Part shown: positions 1-6,422 of the stretch, in pieces
How the letters are laid out: each line of letters starts with the position of its first letter
Position numbering within the stretch: position 1 is the first letter of the stretch
Source: Lachnospiraceae bacterium UBA5902
GTDB taxonomy: Bacteria > Bacillota > Clostridia > Lachnospirales > Lachnospiraceae
Length of the DNA stretch: 6,439 bases
Direction: 5' to 3'
Assembly (NCBI GenBank): GCA_002431865.1
Contig: DJEI01000068.1
Location: forward strand, 8,343-14,781
Position numbers and translations under genes: made by a program
Notes under the pieces: generated by a model
What the model saw: the letters and a program-made list of their open reading frames with translations, nothing else
What the model was told of the DNA's origin: nothing
Database searches by the model: none

Positions 1-62
1 CCATGGATGGCGAATTGGCGGCGATGGCGGACATAGAGAAAAAGAAAATTAAGAACATCTAG
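1..62 (+). CDS. C-terminal fragment of an unidentified upstream protein
   Basis: The frame starting at base 3 is open from the window edge and ends at a TAG at 60-62. It gives a C-terminal tail MDGELAAMADIEKKKIKNI, which has the charged, Lys-rich look of a real protein end. The other two forward frames stop at 34-36 and 50-52, so this is the longest but not the only possible frame. The fragment is too short to name a family. It lies on the same strand as everything downstream and 113 bases before the murT-like start. The choice of frame rests only on composition, so confidence is limited. Confidence 0.45.
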   Translation, partial: MDGELAAMADIEKKKIKNI

Positions 63-75
63 TACTTCTTAGTTT
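46..75 (+). terminator. Weak AT-rich hairpin at the end of the upstream gene
   Basis: Bases 46-55 (AAATTAAGAA) can pair with 66-75 (TTCTTAGTTT) over ten base pairs, including one G-T pair, around a ten-base loop that contains the stop codon. The stem has almost no GC, and the T-rich stretch is in the stem instead of after it. It is therefore at best a weak terminator and could be a chance pairing. Confidence 0.22.
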
Positions 76-175
76 CAATACATCATATATGAAATGAATT
101 TGTATTTGGATATATGAGGAGAAAAATTTATCTCATCACACACCAGCGATGTTCAAAAGGAAAAAGGAGACAATC
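63..175 (+). other. Leader region of the murT-like gene
   Basis: This 113-base AT-rich gap separates the upstream stop from the murT-like start. I find no convincing -35/-10 pair: TATATG occurs at 86-91 and 111-116, but neither has a good TTGACA-like partner at 16-18 bases. A Shine-Dalgarno-like GAGGAG at 116-121 has no start codon at a usable distance. It overlaps a short possible stem (ATGAG 114-118 with CTCAT 132-136). Nothing here matches a riboswitch that I recognise. Confidence 0.4.
164..169 (+). promoter_or_regulatory. Ribosome binding site that fixes the murT-like start
   Basis: AAGGAG lies six bases before the ATG at 176. The alternative in-frame ATG at 149 lacks a properly spaced site. 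It would add MFKRKKETI, and those codons include this Shine-Dalgarno sequence. The ATG at 176 is preferred. Confidence 0.85.
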
Positions 176-1549
176 ATGTCGAAGTTACGTTATCATATCG
201 CAGTCATGGCTGCAAAATTCAGCAAAGTCATTATCCGCCTTTCGGGGCGCAACGGTACGCATACCCCGGGCGTTGTTGCAAGAAAGATCTGCCCGGATTT
301 TATGGCGCAGGCACCGAAGGCACCGCTCTGTATCTGTGTGACAGGTACGAACGGCAAGACGACCGTATCAAACATGCTGACCGATATGCTGGAGAAGGAA
401 GGCAAGAAGGTAGTGAGCAACCGGACCGGTTCGAATATCGTGCCGGGCTGCGTGACCAACCTGCTGAACAGCGTCAACTGGCTTGGCAAATGCCGCGTGG
501 ATGCAACAGTATTCGAGGTGGACGAGCGCGCATCCCGTCTGATCCTTCCATATGTAAAGCCGGATTATCTTGTTGTGACAAACCTGTTCCGTGATTCACT
601 GAAGCGAAACGCACATCCGGACTACATTTTCAGTGTCATTGACACATACTGCCCGGATACAACGAAGCTGATCTTAAATGCAGACGAACAGTGCAGCAGC
701 AACTTAAAGCCGAACAGCGAACATGTTTATTTTGGAATCGGAAAGCAGGATGACGACAAGACGGAACCATATAACCTGATCGCTGATTATACATTATGTC
801 CAAAATGCGGTACGAAGCTCAAATTCAACTATCTTCGTTATCATCATATTGGAAATGCCTATTGTCCAAACTGCGATTACAAGTCAGCGGATGCAGATTA
901 TCTTGCAACAAAGGTCGACAAGGAAGGCAAGAAGTTAATTGTCCGTGAAAAGGATGGAAACGAAATCGAGTACGCACTGATCCATGATGCGTTATTTAAT
1001 ATTTATAATGAATTGACCGTAATCACGATGATGCGGGAGCTTGGATATTCTTCCGATGAAGTGAAAAAGCGGATTGCAGAGATTCATGTGCCGGAGTCCC
1101 GTTACAGTGAGACGAAGGTTGGAAATGTGACAGTTATTCAGGCTCTCAGCAAAGGACAGAGCGCAGTCAGCTCCTGCCGTACCTTCGAGTATGTGGCAGA
1201 GGAGCCGGGCAAGAAGGTCATCATGATTGCCGAGGATGATTTCAGCGACAGACAGAAGAGTATCGAGTATATCGGCTGGATTTATGATCTGGAATATGAG
1301 CAGTTTGCAAGAGACGATGTAATGCAGGTAGTCTGCTGTGGACCAAGATGCCTGGATCACCGCGTGCGCGCACTGATTGCCGGAATCCCGGAGGAGAAAA
1401 TCGCCTGGGATCTTGATGAGGTTGCAGCGGTCGATAAAGTGAAATTAGATGGCGTTGAGAAAATATATATTTTATACGACTGCGATACCTATGGTATTTC
1501 CTGCAAGATGAAGCAGAAGCTTTTGAAGAGACTGGAGGATGAAAAATAA
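176..1549 (+). CDS. murT: MurT-like Mur ligase (lipid II isoglutaminyl synthase ligase subunit family), divergent
   Basis: The 457-residue protein has the MurT layout: a short N-terminal segment, a Mur ligase middle domain, an inserted zinc ribbon and a MurT C-terminal domain (DUF1727). Visible motifs are the ATP-binding loop TGTNGKTT at 56-63 (Lys61), FEVDE at 113-117, NADE after the central strand, and CPKC (Cys208, Cys211) with CPNC (Cys230, Cys233) forming the four-Cys zinc site. Known MurT works with GatD to convert the lipid II D-Glu alpha-carboxylate to D-isoglutamine using ATP and glutamine-derived ammonia, at the cytoplasmic membrane face. Departures from the family, judged from memory: NLFRDSLKRNAH at 136-147 where NLFRDQLDRYGE is usual; SKGQSAVSS at 325-333 where KNPAGxN is usual; and EDDFSDRQKSIEYIGWIYD at 353-371, with about four extra residues, where NDxxADGRDVSWIWD is usual. 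The family call is firm, but the exact reaction is uncertain. The gene is translationally coupled to the GatD-like gene. Confidence 0.88.
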   Translation: MSKLRYHIAVMAAKFSKVIIRLSGRNGTHTPGVVARKICPDFMAQAPKAPLCICVTGTNGKTTVSNMLTDMLEKEGKKVVSNRTGSNIVPGCVTNLLNSVNWLGKCRVDATVFEVDERASRLILPYVKPDYLVVTNLFRDSLKRNAHPDYIFSVIDTYCPDTTKLILNADEQCSSNLKPNSEHVYFGIGKQDDDKTEPYNLIADYTLCPKCGTKLKFNYLRYHHIGNAYCPNCDYKSADADYLATKVDKEGKKLIVREKDGNEIEYALIHDALFNIYNELTVITMMRELGYSSDEVKKRIAEIHVPESRYSETKVGNVTVIQALSKGQSAVSSCRTFEYVAEEPGKKVIMIAEDDFSDRQKSIEYIGWIYDLEYEQFARDDVMQVVCCGPRCLDHRVRALIAGIPEEKIAWDLDEVAAVDKVKLDGVEKIYILYDCDTYGISCKMKQKLLKRLEDEK

Positions 1550-2262
1550 TGAAGATTGAAATCCTTTATCCGGAGCTTTGTACCTTATATGGTGACAAAG
1601 GAAATATGCAATACTTAAAGCTCTGCTTACCGGATGCAGAATTTGTAGAGACAACATTGAACGCGAAGCCGCTGTTTTTAACAGAGGATATTGATCTGGT
1701 ATATATGTGCTCCATGAGTGAGAAGAGCCAGGAAGTGATTTTAAGCCGTCTGCTTCCTTTGAAGGAAGAGATCTTCCGTGCATTTGATGCAGAGAAGACA
1801 GTATTCTTCTTTGTCGGAAATGCGCTCGAGCTGCTTGGCAAATACATCAAGCGGGAAGATGGCAGCAAGGTGGAAGCGCTGGCGTACTTAAACAGCTATT
1901 CGGTCAGACAGACACCGAACCGTTTCAATACATTGATGAAGGCAAAATTCGACAATATTACATTGCTTGGTTATACAAGCCGTTTCTCCCATACATTTGG
2001 AATCCCGGAGCAGGAGAGCTTCTGCAAGGTAGAGATTGGAACCGGTATGAATCCGAAGTCGGCATTTGAGGGAATACGCAAAGGAAAGATTCTTGCGACT
2101 TACATGCTTGGACCAATCCTTGTAGCAAACCCGGATTTCACACATTACCTTCTGCGTATGTTAGGTGCGGATATGGAGAAAATACCATATGAAGACGCGA
2201 TGCGGGATGCCTATAACCAGAAGATGAAGGAGTTTGAAAAGCCGGATTTGGAATTATCTTAA
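1549..2262 (+). CDS. gatD: GatD-like class I glutamine amidotransferase homologue lacking the catalytic Cys and His
   Basis: The 237-residue protein is close in size to S. aureus GatD (about 243). It begins MKIEILYPELCTLYGDKGN, the typical GatD opening with its Tyr-Gly-Asp-x-GN element. The ATG overlaps the murT-like stop (TAATG), with GGAGG at 1534-1538 as its binding site, so the two subunits should be made in equal amounts as a complex. In active GatD the nucleophile elbow reads xCGGxQxLG; here residues 89-97 read VGNALELLG, putting Gly90 at the Cys position (S. aureus Cys94). The second catalytic motif, YxHGPxL, is YMLGPIL at 185-191, putting Leu187 at the His position (S. aureus His189). 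The GFENH-like segment is also altered (LLGYTSRFSHTFG). The fold and partner appear kept, but glutaminase activity is probably lost. It may be a structural or regulatory subunit, or an ammonia or amine entry domain. The symbol denotes family, not proven activity. Confidence 0.85.
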   Translation: MKIEILYPELCTLYGDKGNMQYLKLCLPDAEFVETTLNAKPLFLTEDIDLVYMCSMSEKSQEVILSRLLPLKEEIFRAFDAEKTVFFFVGNALELLGKYIKREDGSKVEALAYLNSYSVRQTPNRFNTLMKAKFDNITLLGYTSRFSHTFGIPEQESFCKVEIGTGMNPKSAFEGIRKGKILATYMLGPILVANPDFTHYLLRMLGADMEKIPYEDAMRDAYNQKMKEFEKPDLELS

Positions 2263-2279
2263 GTCCAAAATACAGAAAT

Positions 2280-2311
2280 CATTCTTTTTTCACTTGCGAA
2301 GTGAGAGAATG
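2280..2311 (+). repeat. Imperfect inverted repeat (hairpin) after the gatD-like gene
   Basis: CACTT (2291-2295) pairs with AAGTG (2299-2303) around a GCG loop. An outer arm CATTCT (2280-2285) can pair with AGAATG (2306-2311), leaving a T-rich bulge. There is no T-run after the 3' arm, so it does not look like a standard rho-independent terminator for the + strand. It could be a regulatory or processing structure, or a weak barrier to transcription. Confidence 0.4.
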
Positions 2312-2322
2312 AGGAGTATATT
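2294..2322 (+). promoter_or_regulatory. Candidate sigma-A promoter for the aminotransferase
   Basis: TTGCGA at 2294-2299 and TATATT at 2317-2322 are separated by 17 bases, matching 4/6 and 5/6 of the consensus hexamers. Transcription would start near 2329, giving a leader of about 45 bases to the ATG at 2374. The -35 overlaps the 3-prime part of the hairpin above. This is a consensus match only. Confidence 0.4.
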
Positions 2323-2358
2323 ATAGCTTGATTATGAAGAAAATGAGTCACACAGAGT

Positions 2359-2364
2359 AGGAGG
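2359..2364 (+). promoter_or_regulatory. Strong ribosome binding site of the aminotransferase
   Basis: A perfect AGGAGG lies nine bases before the ATG at 2374. It supports independent, efficient initiation and fixes the start codon. Confidence 0.85.
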
Positions 2365-2373
2365 TACGAGTGT

Positions 2374-3615
2374 ATGACTGATGTTGAAGTATTTGAGAAT
2401 TATGAATCAGAGGTACGTTCTTATTGTAGAAGCTTCCCTGCGGTCTTTACGACTTCAAAGGGGTCGATCATGAAGGATGAGAACGGAAAGGAATATATTG
2501 ATTTCTTCTGTGGAGCAGGAGCGTTAAACTATGGACACAACAATGATTATATAAAGGAAAAGATGATCGCATATCTGCAGAGTGATGGTATCCTTCATTC
2601 TATGGATATGATGACTGTGCCAAAGAAAGAGTTTTTGCAGTTCTTTGAAGAGAAAGTGTTACAGCCAAGAGGGTTGAATTTCAAGGTGATGTTCCCTGGA
2701 CCAACCGGAACCAATGGCGTAGAGGCTGCATTGAAGCTGGCACGGAAAGTAAAGAAGAGAAATCAGATCTGGGCACTCATGGGATGCTTCCATGGTATGA
2801 CGCTTGGCGCATTGTCTCTGACAAGTGATGCCGGCAGCCGTGGCGGCGCAGGCGTATGTCTGAACGATGTCACACATATTCCGGCACCATATATGTTCCC
2901 GGAGTTAGACACAATCAAATATATGGAGACATTGCTTACGGATGACCACTCTGGTGTGGAGAAGCCGGCAGCAATCATTATCGAGACTGTACAGGCAGAA
3001 GGCGGTGTGCATGTATTTTCCAATGAATATCTGCAGGGCGTCCGTGCACTGTGCGATAAGTATGATATTTTGATGATCGTGGATGATATTCAGGTTGGAT
3101 GTGCAAGAACAGGAACCTTTTTCTCGTTCGAGCGTGCAGATATCGTACCGGATATGTTCGTAATGTCGAAGTCCATCGGTGGATATGGTATGCCATTTGC
3201 CCTGACAATGTTCAAGCCGGAGTTAGATATCTGGTCACCGGGCGAGCACAACGGAACTTTCCGTGGAAACCAGCTTTCTATGGTTGCAGCGAAGGCAGGA
3301 CTGGAATATATGCTCGACCATAAGGTTGAGGCAGAGGTAAAACGGAAAGAGGAAATCATCCGTAAGTACATGGATGAGAACATTGCAAGACCAGGTGTGG
3401 AGATCCGAGGAATCGGCTGTATCTGGGGCGTGCAGGTTGCAGATGGAAAGCTTGCACTGGCAATCTGTAACAAGTGCTTTGAAAAGGGATTGATCATGGA
3501 GCGTGCAGGTCGTGACAACAATGTGTTGAAGCTGATGCCGGCGCTTGTGGCAACGGATGATGAATTGATTCGCGGATTGGATATCATCAGAGACTCAATG
3601 AATGAATTGATGTAA
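2374..3615 (+). CDS. ectB: EctB-like diaminobutyrate--2-oxoglutarate aminotransferase (class III, PLP)
   Basis: The 413-residue protein is a full-length fold-type I class III aminotransferase. It closely follows EctB, which makes L-2,4-diaminobutyrate from aspartate 4-semialdehyde with glutamate as amino donor. EctB-style landmarks run throughout: ESEVRSYCRSFPAVF near the N-terminus, GAGALNYGHNN, SDGILHSMD, the phosphate-binding GPTGTNGVEA at 109-118, FHG at 139-141 (aromatic stacking on PLP), IIETVQAEGG, IVDDIQVGCARTG with Asp237 as the likely pyridine-nitrogen contact, SKSIGGYG with the Schiff-base Lys266, and NGTFRGNQ. No ectA or ectC is visible in the window, so ectoine synthesis is not supported here. 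Diaminobutyrate or a related omega-amino acid could feed an envelope or secondary-metabolite step. The gene is closed by a strong terminator ten bases after its stop, and a candidate promoter lies just upstream. The family call is firm; the exact substrate is inferred. Confidence 0.87.
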   Translation: MTDVEVFENYESEVRSYCRSFPAVFTTSKGSIMKDENGKEYIDFFCGAGALNYGHNNDYIKEKMIAYLQSDGILHSMDMMTVPKKEFLQFFEEKVLQPRGLNFKVMFPGPTGTNGVEAALKLARKVKKRNQIWALMGCFHGMTLGALSLTSDAGSRGGAGVCLNDVTHIPAPYMFPELDTIKYMETLLTDDHSGVEKPAAIIIETVQAEGGVHVFSNEYLQGVRALCDKYDILMIVDDIQVGCARTGTFFSFERADIVPDMFVMSKSIGGYGMPFALTMFKPELDIWSPGEHNGTFRGNQLSMVAAKAGLEYMLDHKVEAEVKRKEEIIRKYMDENIARPGVEIRGIGCIWGVQVADGKLALAICNKCFEKGLIMERAGRDNNVLKLMPALVATDDELIRGLDIIRDSMNELM

Positions 3616-3624
3616 GATATTATT

Positions 3625-3660
3625 GCCGCACCGGGGAAACTTTGGTGCGGCTCTTTTTGT
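3625..3660 (+). terminator. Rho-independent terminator after the aminotransferase
   Basis: GCCGCACC (3625-3632) pairs perfectly with GGTGCGGC (3644-3651). The stem can extend inward through three G-T pairs and one G-C pair to an AAA loop. It is followed by TCTTTTTGTATTT. This is a strong textbook terminator for the upstream gene. Confidence 0.9.
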
Positions 3661-3694
3661 ATTTGTAACGGAAGTAACGGAAGGGAAGAACGAT

Positions 3695-4828
3695 ATGGAA
3701 CCTTGGATGGGACGGACGGCAGCGGTCGTCGACCTTGGAATGTTAAAAAATAATCTGTCAGAGATCCGAAAGAAATTAAAACCGGGGGTCGAGCTGATGG
3801 CGGTTTTGAAGGGTGACGGATACCGGCATGGCGCGGAAGGATTATATCCGACATTGAAAGCCTGCGGCGTGACCAACTATGCGGTTGCACTGTGGAGCGA
3901 GGGCGTGGCTCTGCGGGAACACGGTGCGACAGAACCGATTCTTGTGCTTGGAGATACCAGAGATTATGACTTGGATGAGGCAGTCCGTTACAATCTGGAC
4001 TTCCCGGTATTCTCTGTGGAATACGCAAAGACGGTTGCCGAGGCAGCAAAACGGCAGGGAAGAAAGCAGAATGTACAGATCAAGCTTGACACCGGAATGA
4101 GCCGGATCGGGTTCCCGGATAACGATGAGACGCTTGAAGCAATCAGGGAGATCTCGCAGATGGAATCCCTGCATATGACAGGTATTTTCACACATTTTGC
4201 ACGTGCGGATGAGTACGATCATAAGAGTGCAGGGAAGCAGCTTGACCGCTTCCTGCGTATGACAGAGAAGTTAAAGGAAATGGGAATCACATTTCCGAAG
4301 TATCATGTGGCGAACAGCCCGGCGATCCTGCTGATGCCGGATTCACAGCTCGACATGGTGCGTGCCGGAGATATCTTATATGGTTTGAATCCGATTGACA
4401 AAGAAGGATTTAAGAAAGAGAACTTCAAGGAAATTCTGAGCTGGTACACCTATGTGGTTATGGTGAAGGAAGTTCCAACGGGAACGGAGGTTGGTTACGG
4501 AGGTACGTTCGTGACGAAGCGTCCGACGAAGATTGCAACTCTGCCAGTCGGTTTTGCTGACGGATACCGTCGGGACTTGTCGAATCGAGGAAAGGTGCTG
4601 ATCCGTGGACAGGAAGCACCGATCATCGGAAGAGTCTGCATGGATCAGTGCATGATCGATGTGACAGATATTCCGGACGTACAGAGAAACGATCAGGTGA
4701 CACTGCTTGGCGGTGAGCTTTCCATCCAGTGGATGGCAGATCTGCTGAAGACGAATGTCGATGAGATCGTATGTAATATCTCTCAGCGTGTACCGCGTGT
4801 CTATATCGATTCCACACAGGAATCATAA
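3695..4828 (+). CDS. alr: Alanine racemase family protein (PLP)
   Basis: The 377-residue protein has the Alr fold: a PLP-binding TIM barrel (about 8-235) followed by a C-terminal beta domain. It would interconvert L- and D-alanine in the cytoplasm, supplying D-Ala for peptidoglycan. Numbered against Geobacillus Alr from memory, it has the PLP Lys39 in VLKGDGYRHG (usually VVKADAYGHG), Lys130 and Arg137 in KLDTGMSRIGF, His167 in THFARAD, Arg223 in VRAGDILYG, the catalytic Tyr268 in VGYGGTF, and CMDQ at 315-318. Both catalytic bases are therefore present. One oddity is that the position of Geobacillus Tyr354 (NYEV) seems to be Asp356 here (NVDEIVCNIS). A change at that position (Asn in VanT) is linked to serine racemisation. 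The start at 3695 is chosen because the upstream in-frame ATG at 3623 lies in the terminator hairpin. The binding site GGAAGGG at 3679-3685 is only moderate. Activity as a racemase is likely; its substrate is less certain. Confidence 0.88.
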   Translation: MEPWMGRTAAVVDLGMLKNNLSEIRKKLKPGVELMAVLKGDGYRHGAEGLYPTLKACGVTNYAVALWSEGVALREHGATEPILVLGDTRDYDLDEAVRYNLDFPVFSVEYAKTVAEAAKRQGRKQNVQIKLDTGMSRIGFPDNDETLEAIREISQMESLHMTGIFTHFARADEYDHKSAGKQLDRFLRMTEKLKEMGITFPKYHVANSPAILLMPDSQLDMVRAGDILYGLNPIDKEGFKKENFKEILSWYTYVVMVKEVPTGTEVGYGGTFVTKRPTKIATLPVGFADGYRRDLSNRGKVLIRGQEAPIIGRVCMDQCMIDVTDIPDVQRNDQVTLLGGELSIQWMADLLKTNVDEIVCNISQRVPRVYIDSTQES

Positions 4829-4852
4829 GTTCGTAGTAGAAAGAGGAATGTT

Positions 4853-6382
4853 ATGCAACAGGAAACCCGTGTAAGAAATGCCTCGCGAAATGTCGTGTTT
4901 GGCATGTTTTTGAAAGGCTATCAGATATTGCTCCCTTTTATCATGCGTACAGCGATCATGTACTACATGGGCGATGGGTATCTCGGCTTAAACAGCTTGT
5001 TTGGTTCGGTGCTGTGGGTGTTGAACCTTGCGGAGCTGGGAGTTGGTTCGGCGATGGTTTATTCCATGTACCAGCCGATCATCGACAATGATAAAGAGCA
5101 GATCTGCGCGTTGTTAAAATTATATCAGAAATATTACCGGATCATCGGATTGGTGATCGCGGTTGTCGGTGGAATTCTGACACCGTTTATTCCGTATCTT
5201 GTAAAGAGCGATATGCCAGAGGGCGTGAGCATCTATGTGGTATATCTGCTCAATCTGTTTTGTACCTGTATGTCGTACTGGCTGTTAGCGTACAAGAACA
5301 GTCTGCTGACTGCGCACCAGAGAAATGATGTAGCGAGCAAGGTCATGCTTGTGACGAATACATTTCAGTATGCGGCACAGTTAGTTGTCGTTATGACAAT
5401 CGGCGATTATTATATCTATCTGATCGTGCAGATCTTTACACAGATCGTGACGAACCTTGTAACCGCATATTTTGCGAACAAGATGTATCCGGAGTATAAA
5501 GCAGTCGGTAAGCTGCCAAAGGAAAATGTAAAGAAAATCAATAACCGAATCAAAGATCTTTTCACCATGAAGGTGGGACAGGTCATTGTATCTTCGGCGG
5601 ATACGATTGTTATATCTGCATTTTTAGGACTTGCAGCGAATGCATTTTACAACAATTATTACTACGTGCTGACTGCGGTAACCGGAATCATGAATGTGGT
5701 GTTCGTATCGTGTACCGCAGGTATCGGAAACAGTATTCTGGTGGAGACGGAAGAAAAAAATTACATGGATCTGAAGAAGCTTTCATTTATTATTATGTGG
5801 CTTGCCGGTATGTGCAGTGCGGTTATGCTCTGCCTGTATCAGCCATTTATGCGGCTCTGGGTAAAAGAAAAACGAATGCTTCCATTTGAGGTGGTTGTAT
5901 GTTTTGTTATTTATTTTTTTATCAGTCAGGTGAATCAGATTTTGATCACTTACAAGGATGCAGCTGGAATCTGGCATGAAGACCGGTTCCGTCCGCTTGT
6001 GACGGCACTTGTGAATCTGGTGCTGAATATCATTCTTGTGCAATTTATCGGCATCTATGGCGTTATCCTGTCTACTGTTATTTCGGTGCTGGTTGTTGGC
6101 ATGCCGTGGATTTTGCATAACCTGTTTACAGTATTATTTAAGCGGAATGCATGGGAATATATACGGAAGCTTCTGTATTATACAATCGTGACAGCGATTG
6201 TATGTTCACTTACCTATCTGGCTGCAAGTCAGATACCAGGCGTTGGAATTCTGGCGTTGATCCTGAAGGCAATCGTGTCTGTGATCGTGTCAAATCTGCT
6301 GATGTTTGTGGCTTATTTTAAGATGGGAGAATTTGCAGAAGTAAAAAAACTTGTGATACGCGTATTGAAGAGACAGGCTTAA
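4853..6382 (+). CDS. Wzx-like polysaccharide / lipid-linked oligosaccharide flippase
   Basis: The 509-residue, very hydrophobic protein has roughly 12-14 predicted membrane segments. The first three are near 13-37, 43-70 and 95-117, and the last two lie between about 440 and 490. It belongs to the MVF/MATE-like polysaccharide exporter group found in capsule, teichoic-acid and O-antigen-like loci, which moves undecaprenyl-linked products across the membrane. Family-type signatures are YKNSLLTAHQRNDV at 147-160 and YKDAAGIWHEDRFRP at 367-381, followed by LVTALVNLVLNIILV. Basic loops such as KLPKENVKKINNRIKDL separate the two halves. It starts at ATG 4853, five bases after AGAGGA (4842-4847), and lies 24 bases downstream of the racemase, so co-transcription is likely. 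No glycosyltransferase is visible in the window, so the cargo is unknown. Specialised MurJ function is less likely, because the motifs resemble surface-polysaccharide flippases. Confidence 0.85.
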   Translation: MQQETRVRNASRNVVFGMFLKGYQILLPFIMRTAIMYYMGDGYLGLNSLFGSVLWVLNLAELGVGSAMVYSMYQPIIDNDKEQICALLKLYQKYYRIIGLVIAVVGGILTPFIPYLVKSDMPEGVSIYVVYLLNLFCTCMSYWLLAYKNSLLTAHQRNDVASKVMLVTNTFQYAAQLVVVMTIGDYYIYLIVQIFTQIVTNLVTAYFANKMYPEYKAVGKLPKENVKKINNRIKDLFTMKVGQVIVSSADTIVISAFLGLAANAFYNNYYYVLTAVTGIMNVVFVSCTAGIGNSILVETEEKNYMDLKKLSFIIMWLAGMCSAVMLCLYQPFMRLWVKEKRMLPFEVVVCFVIYFFISQVNQILITYKDAAGIWHEDRFRPLVTALVNLVLNIILVQFIGIYGVILSTVISVLVVGMPWILHNLFTVLFKRNAWEYIRKLLYYTIVTAIVCSLTYLAASQIPGVGILALILKAIVSVIVSNLLMFVAYFKMGEFAEVKKLVIRVLKRQA

Positions 6383-6411
6383 TGTGGAGCGGCAGCAACC
6401 ATGTGAGCGGG

Positions 6412-6417
6412 AAGGAG
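6412..6417 (+). promoter_or_regulatory. Ribosome binding site of a possible next gene
   Basis: AAGGAG lies 30 bases after the flippase stop and five bases before a TTG at 6423. It indicates that the operon probably continues. Confidence 0.5.
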
Positions 6418-6422
6418 AAAGT

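Noticed and set aside
149..175. Upstream start of the murT-like gene at ATG 149
   Set aside because: It has no well-spaced ribosome binding site, and the added codons contain the AAGGAG that serves the ATG at 176.
114..341. 75-codon + strand frame starting at ATG 114
   Set aside because: It overlaps the murT-like gene in another frame, and its Arg-rich sequence has no family resemblance.
2280..2311. Hairpin as a rho-independent terminator of murT-gatD
   Set aside because: The T-rich stretch is on the 5-prime side of the stem and no T-run follows the 3-prime arm, so it lacks the required form.
3623..3694. N-terminal extension of the racemase from ATG 3623
   Set aside because: This start lies within the terminator region and would translate the hairpin. 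Alr homologues begin close to the first beta strand, which matches ATG 3695.
3090..4049. 319-codon open frame on the - strand
   Set aside because: It is antisense to the aminotransferase and racemase, which have clear family motifs, and it crosses the terminator. Its product is rich in Pro, Ser and Arg with no recognisable domain, typical of a shadow frame.
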